The position numbers were made by a program, and so were the translations under genes. This document shows, in pieces, positions 51,471 to 59,200 of a stretch of DNA of 64,000 nucleotides. Source of the DNA: Acinetobacter sp. ANC 3781. GTDB lineage: Bacteria > Pseudomonadota > Gammaproteobacteria > Pseudomonadales > Moraxellaceae. The notes beneath the pieces were generated by a model. That model saw nothing but the letters and a program-made list of their open reading frames with translations, made no database searches and was not told the DNA's origin. The DNA is taken from positions 62,001 to 126,000 of the forward strand of contig NZ_SJOH01000001.1 in NCBI RefSeq assembly GCF_004331285.1, read 5' to 3'. Each line of letters begins with the position of its first letter. Position 1 is the stretch's first letter.

Positions 51471-52111
51471 TGTTCAACCCTCTGTTTTGCCATTTCTGAA
51501 TAAGCCTGGAACATAGATTTCGGTAGGCTCTCACCTGCCTCCTGCAATTCCTTGATGCGGTTTTCAACCCACTCTTTTTGCTCTGGCGTATGCTGTATGA
51601 CAGGAGTTTTTTCGAGTGGCTCAGCTTTGTACTCAACACGCTTAGGTGCGGGAATCACCTCATCACGAATGCCATTTCGCTTTGCTTCTTCCACTATTCG
51701 CAAATAAGAATCACGAAACATGAAGAAATTTTGCTTACTCGCATCCAGATATTGATCTTTATTCATATGAACAAGGTCATAAGCCTGCTTTGCGAGCCGT
51801 GTAATCTCGCTAGAGCCACCTTTGCGGTCAAACCTAACCGCTTGTAGCCAAGCTTCGTTTTCGGTCAAATACGGGCTTGCAGCTTCGCACCATGAACGGA
51901 ACTCTGGAATGCTTGGACAAAAAACACTGGTTTTCATACGTTCAAAGCCAGCTCTTAATTCGTCATCAGATAAACCATTCAAGCAATCAACCATGGCGAA
52001 GATGATTTCTTCCGGTTCAATACCTGCCCATTGATCTGTGAATCTTTTTCCATACATCCCGCGCATTCTTGAAATCAAAGCCAAAGCCGATTTATTAGTG
52101 AACTCACGCAT
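51467..52111 (-). CDS. Replication protein P-like
   Basis: 214 residues. MREFTNKSALALISRMRGMYGKRFTDQWAG, then ALVDCL-like helices (EEIIFAMVDCLNGLSDDELR), CPSIPEFRSWCE and a Pro-rich linker resemble lambda P-type helicase loaders. These bring the host DnaB helicase to the phage origin. ATG 52111 has a very strong AGGAGGT upstream; the frame extends to 52126. Paired with the O-like gene before it, the usual O-P order. Confidence 0.75.
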   Translation of the reverse strand: MREFTNKSALALISRMRGMYGKRFTDQWAGIEPEEIIFAMVDCLNGLSDDELRAGFERMKTSVFCPSIPEFRSWCEAASPYLTENEAWLQAVRFDRKGGSSEITRLAKQAYDLVHMNKDQYLDASKQNFFMFRDSYLRIVEEAKRNGIRDEVIPAPKRVEYKAEPLEKTPVIQHTPEQKEWVENRIKELQEAGESLPKSMFQAYSEMAKQRVEQ

Positions 52112-52979
52112 GACCCACCTCCTCAATCAATAAGAACTTTTTTGGCGTGATATCTATCTCACTGTTGCCAAAAGCTTGTTGTTCAGCCTGTCTCCAGCGG
52201 TCATGTTCTGCTGCTGTTTTTTGGGCTGCGGTTTGGAAGGTGTGTTGATTGGGGTTTTGATTTTCTATTTGCTCGTTCACATACCAAGCGGCTTTAAATG
52301 CACCCCATGGGTTTTGACGTTTCAAACAGTAATCAATCGCCTGATCCAAACTTAGGTTTGCTTTTTGAGATTCAGCAATAAGCATCTCGAAAGCGTTTTT
52401 GGTATTTACCGCCTTCTTGGCTTTTCGTACTTGCATAAACTCAGATGCTTGTTCTTCAGATACACCTAATTTTTTAAGTTCACTTTTGAATACAAATTTC
52501 GGTGAAACCGAAACTGGGGTATCAGTAATAGGGGAACAGGAATCAGGAATCAGGTTAAGGGAATCAGCAGGATCACTTCCGTTTTGATCGTGATTAATCT
52601 CGATATCTTCTAAGTTGTCTGAAAACATTACATTTTCTGCATCATTTTGGTAAATATCAGGAATGTCTGACCCTTTCTCTTTTTCATTCTTGTGCGGGTT
52701 TTGGTGCTTGTTAAAATTAAGCACTTTCCCGAATGTTTGACCTTGTACCGAATAGATCGAGATAAATCGCGATTTATCTAGAGCACTCACGAGTTGTTCG
52801 ATATCACAATCGTCATAAGGCAAAAGTTGAACTTTTAGACGCTTTGGCTTGTATTCAAAACAACCCTTAAAATCTGCAATGGTCCATAAGCCGACAAACA
52901 ATAAACGCGCCAGTGGCGGCAATTCTGAAAGCTCATCATTTGTGAAAAACTGAGGTTTGATGTTTCTTGCTCTAGCCAT
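52104..52979 (-). CDS. Replication initiation (O-like) protein
   Basis: 291 residues. The N-terminal half, MARARNIKPQFFTNDELSEL, LLFVGLWTIADFKGCFEYKP and RLKVQLLPYDDCDIEQL, is the winged-helix organiser domain of many phage replisome proteins. A Ser/Asp-rich linker precedes a C-terminal helical domain (EEQASEFMQVRKAKKAVNTK). It should bind the phage origin, possibly located within its own gene as in lambda. Confidence 0.82.
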   Translation of the reverse strand: MARARNIKPQFFTNDELSELPPLARLLFVGLWTIADFKGCFEYKPKRLKVQLLPYDDCDIEQLVSALDKSRFISIYSVQGQTFGKVLNFNKHQNPHKNEKEKGSDIPDIYQNDAENVMFSDNLEDIEINHDQNGSDPADSLNLIPDSCSPITDTPVSVSPKFVFKSELKKLGVSEEQASEFMQVRKAKKAVNTKNAFEMLIAESQKANLSLDQAIDYCLKRQNPWGAFKAAWYVNEQIENQNPNQHTFQTAAQKTAAEHDRWRQAEQQAFGNSEIDITPKKFLLIEEVGHA

Positions 52980-53239
52980 TAATTACACCCCGCACATTTA
53001 TTAATTTTCGTACCTGCATAAACCCTGTGAGTTAAGCGCAGTAGACCGCCACACACTCGGCATGGGTTTGTATGGGTAAAGGTTTTACGACCTGCTGAGC
53101 GTGCATTGGTGCGATTGATTTGCCATTGTGGAATATCAGAACGTGGCTCACGGTCGCCATCTAATTTGAACGGTAATGGCTCATGTCCGCGTACCCGGTC
53201 GAATGCGGTAAAGCGGTCGAGGATTGGAGATTCGGTCAT
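52979..53239 (-). CDS. Small zinc-ribbon protein
   Basis: 86 residues. Two Cys pairs (CRVCGG and CAGCN) about 25 residues apart at the C-terminus make a zinc ribbon. The N-terminal part is Arg/Asp-rich. Shares one base with the O-like start. Probably nucleic-acid binding. Confidence 0.62.
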   Translation of the reverse strand: MTESPILDRFTAFDRVRGHEPLPFKLDGDREPRSDIPQWQINRTNARSAGRKTFTHTNPCRVCGGLLRLTHRVYAGTKINKCAGCN

Positions 53240-53457
53240 GCTAAAACCTCCCGAACCAAAATTTCATAACGCTTGCCATCTAGTGATGGAAACTCCATGG
53301 AGTGCTTGGCTGCAAGCAAGTAATCACCAACAGCAATTACAGCGTCATTGGTCAGGTCGGTGCGCTCACCAACCCACAATCCTGTCTTCTCATTCACGCG
53401 ACCAACAACAATCTGTTTTGTGATCGGCAACAGTCCGATTTTTATTGGGTTGCTCAT
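53236..53457 (-). CDS. Small hypothetical phage protein
   Basis: 73 residues, beta-rich: NPIKIGLLPITKQIVVGRVN, DLTNDAVIAVGDYLLAA and a GKRYEILVRE end. A family commonly found in Acinetobacter and Pseudomonas phages in the same position, I believe, but without known role. ATGA overlaps with both neighbours. Confidence 0.6.
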   Translation of the reverse strand: MSNPIKIGLLPITKQIVVGRVNEKTGLWVGERTDLTNDAVIAVGDYLLAAKHSMEFPSLDGKRYEILVREVLA

Positions 53458-54170
53458 GCCGCCACCTGCTGCGCTTTACGAACCTTATTCACAAGACCTG
53501 TGATACGAGTCAGACCAAATGCAGTGACGCGCATATGTAAGAACACGCGCTCTCTACCATCATTTTGATTGGTGATTACTGGTGATGTGCGATTAGTGAA
53601 TACTTTGTTCAATACATATTGAGCATGTGGTTGAAGCTTGCGATCTGCATCACGGTAGATCCATTTTTTATCAATCAGTAGTTTGATTAACTCTGATTCT
53701 TTGATACCGATAGTTTTTGCACATTCACGCAAACAATAGGTATTGGTGGTGTCTGCAATCGTTTCTAAGGCTTCGGCTTTTGGTTCAAGTACCGCTACAT
53801 ATTGCTTAAGTGCAATGTTTTCTTCTTCAGCAGCTAGAGCTAATTTAATTAGATCCATGCGAGAAAGTTCGGCTGGCTTTTGGTTTTCCAATTCTGCCCA
53901 GCGATCAACTAATGCTGCGGTAAACTCTGGGCAAAGTTGAGCGACCACAATAATGCTGTCACGCTTGCCTTGTTCACCTGAAAAAACATAAAAAGTTGTG
54001 GGTCTGCCTGCTGTGGCCTTTTCCCCCATTGGGGGTAAAGTAATAACACCACGCTCAGCAAGCCTTTCAATTGATTGCTTTACTTTGTCATGGCGGGATT
54101 GAACAAGCTCTGAAATATCAAGGCTTGTCATACTCTGTTGATTATGATTAAATTGTGTCATCATATTCAT
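53454..54170 (-). CDS. Rha/KilAC-type phage regulatory protein (antirepressor)
   Basis: 238 residues. The N-terminal domain (LDISELVQSRHDKVKQSIER and GRPTTFYVFSGEQGKRDS) is Rha-like, and the C-terminal domain from about 130 (LETIADTTNTYCLRECAKTIGI, WIYRDADRKLQPHAQYV) is the KilAC/ANT fold. Such proteins oppose repressors or regulate phage development. Strong AAGGAG eight bases from ATG. Second gene after cro on the leftward transcript. Confidence 0.85.
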   Translation of the reverse strand: MNMMTQFNHNQQSMTSLDISELVQSRHDKVKQSIERLAERGVITLPPMGEKATAGRPTTFYVFSGEQGKRDSIIVVAQLCPEFTAALVDRWAELENQKPAELSRMDLIKLALAAEEENIALKQYVAVLEPKAEALETIADTTNTYCLRECAKTIGIKESELIKLLIDKKWIYRDADRKLQPHAQYVLNKVFTNRTSPVITNQNDGRERVFLHMRVTAFGLTRITGLVNKVRKAQQVAA

Positions 54171-54204
54171 GTTTGAATCTCCTTAGGATTTAGACACAAA
54201 AGCC

Positions 54205-54423
54205 CTAGCTATTTGCGGTAGCTGGGGCTTTCTCGTTTTTGGTGGTTTCAATCTCATGGATTACACAGAGCGAAATGATTTTCTGCCCAGTAGTGAAATC
54301 CACATTCTTCCGTTGTCCAGATGACAACAAGGAAATAAACGGCTGTGAACAGCCAGCTAAAGCTGCCAATTCTTTTTGGGTCATCTTTTCCAACAGCTGA
54401 TTAATAATCGATTCCCAATTCAT
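54205..54423 (-). CDS. cro: Cro-like HTH repressor
   Basis: 72 residues with an XRE-type helix-turn-helix, MTQKELAALAGCSQPFISLL, at about 14-33. Divergent from cI across 111 bases, the position of Cro in lambdoid switches. AGGGAT upstream. Expected to bind the same palindromes and shut off cI during lytic growth. Confidence 0.85.
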   Translation of the reverse strand: MNWESIINQLLEKMTQKELAALAGCSQPFISLLSSGQRKNVDFTTGQKIISLCVIHEIETTKNEKAPATANS

Positions 54424-54437
54424 AGGCTATCCCTAAC

Positions 54438-54497
54438 TATAACTTAGGTTATAATTTATAACTTTTGTTTTGACAAGTCAATAATCCATGTTATTTT
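54438..54497. promoter_or_regulatory. Divergent PR/PRM switch with operator
   Basis: Leftward PR: TTGTCA (54471-54476 complement), 17 bases, TATAAC (54448-54453 complement). Rightward PRM: TTGACA (54470-54475), 16 bases, TATTTT (54492-54497). The -35 boxes overlap. The operator TATAACTTAGGTTATA (54438-54453), a palindrome with one mismatch, covers the PR -10; a further half-site TATAACTT is at 54457-54464. Confidence 0.75.
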
Positions 54498-54534
54498 AAA
54501 TTGCGTTAAATTATTACACAGGTAATTATTTGTT

Positions 54535-55257
54535 ATGAGTCTTCTTATGGTTGGTTTAACTTGCGGTGATCGTGTCAGAGAAGCACGCACCAGATTGGGA
54601 TTGTCACAATCAGCACTGGCTAAAAAGTCAGAGGTGTCGCAAGCCGCTATCTCTAAAATAGAGAATAATGAAACCGACAACTCTAAATACATTGCCCAGG
54701 TAGCAAAAGCTTTAAATACATCGGTTGACTATCTAATCTACGGAAAAGAGTACATAAAGAAGCAGTCTGGAAGCCTTAATGACTTTGTTGTAGTTGGCGG
54801 TGAAAACCCAGGTGAAAAACCAAGTGTTGACGAATATGTTCTCGTTCCTCAGTTTGACATCTATGGCTCATGTGGCGGTGGTTCTATCATAGACAGTGTG
54901 GAGGTTAAGGGTGGTCTGGTATTTAGTCGCCAGTGGATTAGGGAGCAAGGCCTACCCAACCCAGACGATCTGCGTGTGATCTATGCGAAAGGCGAAAGCA
55001 TGTACCCTTCCATTGAAGATGGTCAGGTGCTTTTAGTTAATCCGCATGACAACACACCAAAATCAAATAAGGTTTATTTCCTGTGTATTGACGAGCAATA
55101 TTATGTGAAGCGCCTTATTAATATGGTGACACACTGGGTAATTAGATCGGATAATCCTGACAAGGTTCAGTACCCAGATATCATTCTCTCATTAGAAGAA
55201 ATTAAAGAAAAAATAGAAATTGAAGGTCGTATTTGCTGGAAAGGCGGAGCGATGTAG
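54535..55257 (+). CDS. cI: CI-type repressor with S24 autoprotease domain
   Basis: 240 residues. XRE helix-turn-helix at about 24-45 (LSQSALAKKSEVSQAAISKI). The C-terminal S24 domain has Ser155 in GESMYPSI and Lys192 in YYVKRL. A likely self-cleavage site is Cys113-Gly114 in YGSCGGGS, the same residue pair as in UmuD rather than Ala-Gly. RecA-stimulated cleavage after DNA damage would induce the prophage. Start uncertain: ATG 54535 or 54547. Confidence 0.93.
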   Translation: MSLLMVGLTCGDRVREARTRLGLSQSALAKKSEVSQAAISKIENNETDNSKYIAQVAKALNTSVDYLIYGKEYIKKQSGSLNDFVVVGGENPGEKPSVDEYVLVPQFDIYGSCGGGSIIDSVEVKGGLVFSRQWIREQGLPNPDDLRVIYAKGESMYPSIEDGQVLLVNPHDNTPKSNKVYFLCIDEQYYVKRLINMVTHWVIRSDNPDKVQYPDIILSLEEIKEKIEIEGRICWKGGAM

Positions 55258-55272
55258 ATTCCCTAAATTATA

Positions 55273-55297
55273 AAGGCGCTCATGTAGCGCCTTTTTT
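55273..55297 (+). terminator. Terminator after cI
   Basis: AAGGCGCT-catgt-AGCGCC followed by six T. Confidence 0.88.
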
Positions 55298-55343
55298 ATT
55301 ACATCAGTTATAACAAAAATTATAAATAATATTCTCTATGTTA

Positions 55344-55373
55344 TTGACACCTCTTTATAACTTAAGTTATATT
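55344..55373 (+). promoter_or_regulatory. Rightward early promoter with perfect operator palindrome
   Basis: TTGACA (55344-55349) and TATATT (55368-55373) with 18 bases between. TATAACTTAAGTTATA (55356-55371) is a perfect 16-base palindrome lying over spacer and -10 and matching the operator at 54438 in 15 of 16 bases, so CI/Cro should repress both early transcripts. Confidence 0.78.
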
Positions 55374-55457
55374 AATTTCATCGAAACAAAGAAAAGCCCC
55401 AACGTTGCTAGAACAACTTGAGGCACGACCCACACCTTACTTGTGAGTGAGATTATT

Positions 55458-55733
55458 ATGACCCAAACCGCATCCCACAGTCAAACCCCAGAGTTTGACA
55501 CGAACAAAAGTCAAACGACTGCAATTCTTTATCAGCAGCCGACTGAAGCTGAAATGCGTAAACCAAGCCTTCTTCTGCGTCTTGGTGATCTGATGGCAGC
55601 AGCCGTTTTAATTGCGACTATTTCAGCCTTAACACTGATGGCTGTTCATGGTTGTTCGAATGACGTAGATCATCAGGAACGAATGGCGGTTAAACACCAG
55701 TTGCAGTTTTCCGCTAATGGAGGGAATCGCTGA
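55458..55733 (+). CDS. Small membrane protein, first gene of the rightward early operon
   Basis: 91 residues: a Thr/Gln-rich N-terminus, one membrane segment (LMAAAVLIATISALTLMAV) and a short tail with His and Gln. ATG 55458 is preferred to a GTG at 55443. First to be made after induction, so a superinfection-exclusion or host-takeover role is possible. Stop overlaps the next start (TGATG). Confidence 0.6.
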   Translation: MTQTASHSQTPEFDTNKSQTTAILYQQPTEAEMRKPSLLLRLGDLMAAAVLIATISALTLMAVHGCSNDVDHQERMAVKHQLQFSANGGNR

Positions 55734-55999
55734 TGAGTCTTTCTAATTTCCAAGCAAAACTTAAATACACCTCAGATGAAGGCTGCGAATACGAATCTGA
55801 TTTTCGTGTAAATCCGAAGCAAGAAGATGCAAACAAGGTTCTTCTTGACCTTATTGAACATTTAGCTTGGATGGGTGCTGTAGGTGGTCAGGCTGATGAA
55901 ACCACAAAAGCGTTTGAGCGTGGCCATACACAAGGTGTTGAGCGTCTAGCTTATCTGGATTCTTTGAAAAAGGAGACCAATCATGAACGCAATAGCTAA
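55733..55999 (+). CDS. Small hypothetical early phage protein
   Basis: 88 residues with an acidic N-terminal half (YTSDEGCEYESDFRVNPKQE) and a helical end with ERGHTQGVERLAYL. GGAGGG eight bases upstream. Unknown function. Confidence 0.6.
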   Translation: MSLSNFQAKLKYTSDEGCEYESDFRVNPKQEDANKVLLDLIEHLAWMGAVGGQADETTKAFERGHTQGVERLAYLDSLKKETNHERNS

Positions 56000-56267
56000 A
56001 CCTGAATTGTTCTCTATCGAAGCTATTCGACTTGAAACATTAGCTCGTAAAGTTGCTGAAGAACTGGTTGCCCTATCTGATCCAAGCGACACGGTTTCAG
56101 TTATCAAAAGCAATTGGATTCACATTACTTATCTTGGCCGTGGCTCTGAATCTTATGAATTAAGTCTTTCTGGTGAGTTCAGCGATAAAACGCGCATTGC
56201 CTATCAAAACGATGTTGTGCTGCGTCTCAATAAGATCAAAAGCTACATCTTAGAAGAAGCGGCTTAG
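55983..56267 (+). CDS. Small hypothetical early phage protein
   Basis: 94 residues, helix-rich N-terminus (IEAIRLETLARKVAEELVAL) and a beta-strand middle (NWIHITYLGRGSESYELSLS). AAGGAG eight bases before ATG; overlaps the previous gene by 17 bases. No family recognised. Confidence 0.6.
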   Translation: MNAIAKPELFSIEAIRLETLARKVAEELVALSDPSDTVSVIKSNWIHITYLGRGSESYELSLSGEFSDKTRIAYQNDVVLRLNKIKSYILEEAA

Positions 56268-56276
56268 GGGGTAATT

Positions 56277-56885
56277 ATGAATGCTCAAGTTAATCCAGTA
56301 GAGGTTGTTAATAACTTCACAACACTCTCCAAAATCAACGTAAACCAACATACTGAAAAAAAAGGTCGTTTTACTTATTTATCGTGGACGTTTGCAGTTA
56401 GTGAGGCAATGAAAGCTGACCCAATGACTGTTTGGGCCTTTAGAGAGCCTATGGTTTTCCCAGATGGAACAATGATGGTTCACTGCGATGTCACTATGTT
56501 TGGCAAAAGCATCTATATGTTTCTGCCGGTAATGAACAATCAAAATAAAGCCATTCCAAAACCAAATGCTTTTGATGTGAATAGCGCAATGATGCGCTGT
56601 CTGGTGAAAGCAATCGCTGCTCATGGTTTGGGTTTATATATCTATGCAGGTGAAGATTTACCTGAAGAAGAAAAACAGGCTCAAGCACAACAATCTACGC
56701 AGCAACAGCCTGCACAAAAACCAATAGCCACTGAAGCAGAATGTCAGCAAGCATTGGTTGATATTAATAATGCTCAGTCAAAAGCTGATCTAGCTAAACC
56801 TTACAACTACTTCAAAGGCACTCAGTTTGCACAGCAAATTCACAATGCATGCAAAGCTAAAATTGATCAAATGGGGTGGCAATAA
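56277..56885 (+). CDS. Single-strand annealing protein, Sak3/DUF1071 type
   Basis: 202 residues. FTYLSWTFAVSEAMKADP, VFPDGTMMVHCDVTMFGKS, FLPVMNNQNKAIPKPNAFDV and MMRCLVKAIAAHGLGLYIYAGEDLPEE (read in parts) are the conserved core of the DUF1071/Sak3 recombinases. After a Gln-rich linker comes a small helical end. It anneals complementary single strands during phage recombination and repair. GGGGG five bases before ATG. Confidence 0.85.
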   Translation: MNAQVNPVEVVNNFTTLSKINVNQHTEKKGRFTYLSWTFAVSEAMKADPMTVWAFREPMVFPDGTMMVHCDVTMFGKSIYMFLPVMNNQNKAIPKPNAFDVNSAMMRCLVKAIAAHGLGLYIYAGEDLPEEEKQAQAQQSTQQQPAQKPIATEAECQQALVDINNAQSKADLAKPYNYFKGTQFAQQIHNACKAKIDQMGWQ

Positions 56886-57256
56886 TGACTGTCTTAAAAA
56901 CCTTTCCCGCTCCAAAAATTAATCCTCTCGATAAAATCCTTATGGATTTCGAGATGGCAAAAAAAGGACTTAATAAAGTTGTTTTGGTGAATGGTGTTCC
57001 AGTTGATGCCACTCACTACGACACATACGGTGGAATGACTACACACCACCGCATAGATGCGCGCGGCTCATTCTATTCTGATGGTGTTAATTGGGTTTCT
57101 CATCATCAAGGTTTTGAGTCCTGGACTGTGACAAAAATCGGTTGCTTTGAACCACCTAGAACGAATGGTCCAAATGTGGTTAAGACTGTTATTCAAGATC
57201 AAGGGTCACGCGAAATTGAATACTACCGCAAAGGCTCTAAATGGGTGGGTGATTAA
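56885..57256 (+). CDS. Hypothetical early phage protein
   Basis: 123 residues, beta-rich with many aromatic residues (GGMTTHHRIDARGSFYSDGV, NWVSHHQGFESWTVTKIGCF). ATG 56885 overlaps the Sak3 stop by one base and has GGGGTGG upstream. Possibly a partner of the annealing protein; unproven. Confidence 0.6.
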   Translation: MTVLKTFPAPKINPLDKILMDFEMAKKGLNKVVLVNGVPVDATHYDTYGGMTTHHRIDARGSFYSDGVNWVSHHQGFESWTVTKIGCFEPPRTNGPNVVKTVIQDQGSREIEYYRKGSKWVGD

Positions 57257-57393
57257 TGAACTATTCCTACTCATCCCTAACTCGCGTGCTGTTAATCCAG
57301 CACAACGGTCGGATTAAAACGTACAAGGATATCAATCTTTTTGGCATTGAAGATTGCATTCAGGATTTTGTGAATAGCTGGGGGTACAGATGA
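57256..57393 (+). CDS. 45-residue hypothetical early protein
   Basis: Short gene fitting exactly between its neighbours: ATG overlaps the previous stop by one base (TAATG) and its TGA overlaps the next ATG (ATGA). Product: MNYSYSSLTRVLLIQHNGRI, then KTYKDINLFGIEDCIQDFVN and SWGYR. The chained overlaps support it as real. Confidence 0.65.
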   Translation: MNYSYSSLTRVLLIQHNGRIKTYKDINLFGIEDCIQDFVNSWGYR

Positions 57394-57623
57394 AAAAGCG
57401 CAGTTTAGTTCATCCACTCATGAGCGAAGCCTTCATTATCTGGCTTGTCAGTATCGGCTATAAGGGCGTGACAAATGCGTCAGGTGTTTTGTTCTATTGC
57501 GAAGCGTCTGGCAGAAATTTCCCGCGTAACGTGATGATTATGGCGAATGGTCGACTGAATAAGCCTGCGACTCAGTTGTTTGAAGAATTCAAGAAATACA
57601 ACCCTTTTGGCGAGGTGGCGTGA
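57390..57623 (+). CDS. Small hypothetical early phage protein
   Basis: 77 residues: basic start (MKKRSLVHPLMSEAFIIWLV), and FPRNVMIMANGRLNKPATQL. Four-base overlap with the 45-residue gene, three-base overlap with the next (TGATG). Unknown function. Confidence 0.6.
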   Translation: MKKRSLVHPLMSEAFIIWLVSIGYKGVTNASGVLFYCEASGRNFPRNVMIMANGRLNKPATQLFEEFKKYNPFGEVA

Positions 57624-57913
57624 TGGATATTAAAGGATTCAAAGCTTGGGCTGAAAGCAAAAAATTAAGCACGGATGGTGAGACTGGTCGCAATTACAGC
57701 TACACATTCTATGATTCAAAAACTCAGGCAGCATGGGATGCATGGCAAGCCAAAGCTCAAGCGGTGCCGGAAGTAATCACTATTGGTAATGAATTGCAAT
57801 CATGGGTAGCTGTCTGGTCATTCAGGGCAAAAAATGACGGTGAAGATTACGTGGTGGTTGATGCAAACCTTCTTGCTGAAAAAATTGAAAAATTAACAGG
57901 AGCAAATGCGTGA
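57623..57913 (+). CDS. Small hypothetical protein with AWDAW-KAQAVPE module (copy A)
   Basis: 96 residues. MDIKGFKAWAESKKLSTDGE, then AAWDAWQAKAQAVPEVITIG. Shares the AWDxW and KAQAVPE segments, and 23 of 24 bases at 57750-57773, with the following gene. ATG 57623 is chosen because the upstream GTG at 57620 lies within the previous gene. Common in phage early regions; function unknown. Confidence 0.62.
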   Translation: MDIKGFKAWAESKKLSTDGETGRNYSYTFYDSKTQAAWDAWQAKAQAVPEVITIGNELQSWVAVWSFRAKNDGEDYVVVDANLLAEKIEKLTGANA

Positions 57914-58260
57914 TGGATATTCAAAAAGAAAGAGAAGCATTTGAGCAGCATTTAACTGATACAGGTCTTGTTGAGTTTGCAGGCTATGGTTTTGCGGTTG
58001 ATGAGTGTGATGAGTATTTGCATGAACCAACTCAAGTTGCATGGGATTCTTGGCTCATTGGGTTGAATAGAACCAAAGCCCAAGCGGTGCCGGAAGGGTT
58101 TGTTTTGGTGCGGAAAGAGCCAAGTGAGCAGTTGCTTAGCAAGGCAATCCGCAAATATTTGCAGGTTAGTGATCTTTCAATCATTACCAGTCGTATGACC
58201 CATCTTTATGAACTTATGATTCAGGAAGCTATGATCGAAACACAGGAGCAAAAGGGATGA
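57913..58260 (+). CDS. Small hypothetical protein with AWDSW-KAQAVPE module (copy B)
   Basis: 115 residues. MDIQKEREAFEQHLTDTGLV, VAWDSWLIGLNRTKAQAVPE and a helical C-terminus (LLSKAIRKYLQVSDLSII). It has the same module as copy A plus an extra acidic insert. AGGAG ten bases upstream of ATG 57913. Confidence 0.62.
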   Translation: MDIQKEREAFEQHLTDTGLVEFAGYGFAVDECDEYLHEPTQVAWDSWLIGLNRTKAQAVPEGFVLVRKEPSEQLLSKAIRKYLQVSDLSIITSRMTHLYELMIQEAMIETQEQKG

Positions 58261-58760
58261 GCGAAAATAGCTATTACAAAATTGAAGATGCTGAAACCTT
58301 GGCAAAAATTGATGCTTTTATGGATAAACGTGATGCCTTTTATGAGCAAGTCACAAAACTCTGTAAGCACTATGGCTTTGAGATGCATCAAACACACGAC
58401 AGTATTCAAAATGGTATTCGTTTTTGCAATATGTCGGTAGACCCAAAGGCTGAAATTGATAAAACAAAATGGAAAACATCAAAGCATAAAAGTGGTTATT
58501 TAGCTGTTTTGCCTCGTGCTACTGCCAAAGAGCATAAGGCTGAATATGACGCTATGAAGCCGAAGTCCATGGCTTACGATGAGCTGAGTAAGATTATTTT
58601 GGCTGAAGATATTTTGCCTTGGGGTTCTGCTTACGGCTTATCTTGGAAAAAAGGTGAGTATTTCAAGTTTGAAACATCGCTAAAGGTTTCGCCAGTAGCT
58701 ATTGAAATTTTGGGCAGTGAGTATCGAAAAGCTGAAGCACAGGAGCCAACCAATGACTGA
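58257..58760 (+). CDS. Hypothetical early phage protein
   Basis: 167 residues, alpha/beta, charged: KIDAFMDKRDAFYEQVTKLC, NGIRFCNMSVDPKAEIDKTK and PWGSAYGLSWKKGEYFKF. AGGAG eight bases upstream and ATGA overlap with copy B. No motif recognised. Confidence 0.6.
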   Translation: MSENSYYKIEDAETLAKIDAFMDKRDAFYEQVTKLCKHYGFEMHQTHDSIQNGIRFCNMSVDPKAEIDKTKWKTSKHKSGYLAVLPRATAKEHKAEYDAMKPKSMAYDELSKIILAEDILPWGSAYGLSWKKGEYFKFETSLKVSPVAIEILGSEYRKAEAQEPTND

Positions 58761-59004
58761 ATACAAGATTGAAAGCCTAAAAGACCTTCTAGGTATTCCT
58801 GTAGATCGAATTGATGATTGCTTGGATGAGCTAAAAGATGGTTTGAAGTTAATGCATGTACAAATGGAAGCTTTTGAAATCCCTGTGGCTGATGCTGTGT
58901 TTGATAGCTTCACTTGGCAAGATGATGGTGCGAAAAACATGACCAGTAATGCACATTTTTCTTGTGGTGGTGTTGCTCAAATTAAGGTGGATCGAAATGA
59001 CTGA
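58753..59004 (+). CDS. Small acidic early phage protein
   Basis: 83 residues, MTEYKIESLKDLLGIPVDRI then DDCLDELKDGLKLMHVQMEA. ATG 58753 lies eight bases inside the previous gene and has AGGAG upstream; the longer frame from 58702 is not needed. Unknown function. Confidence 0.6.
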   Translation: MTEYKIESLKDLLGIPVDRIDDCLDELKDGLKLMHVQMEAFEIPVADAVFDSFTWQDDGAKNMTSNAHFSCGGVAQIKVDRND

Positions 59005-59200
59005 AAAACTAGAACAAGCCAAAGACCTCATTGAATCTTTAGCAGCTCGGAAAATTGGCGGTACTGGGATTGAGTTGAACAGTGAAGAAGTTGAATTGGC
59101 GTATGAAGTTTTTAACGATTATGTGGAACGGAATGAAGTGAAAGGCGTTGACGTGAAGTTGCCTTTTACTATCTTGCAGAGTTTGAAGGAGGTGTCATGA
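58997..59200 (+). CDS. Small hypothetical early phage protein
   Basis: 67 residues, MTEKLEQAKDLIESLAARKI onward, acidic and helical. ATG 58997 overlaps the previous stop by eight bases. Unknown function. Confidence 0.57.
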   Translation: MTEKLEQAKDLIESLAARKIGGTGIELNSEEVELAYEVFNDYVERNEVKGVDVKLPFTILQSLKEVS

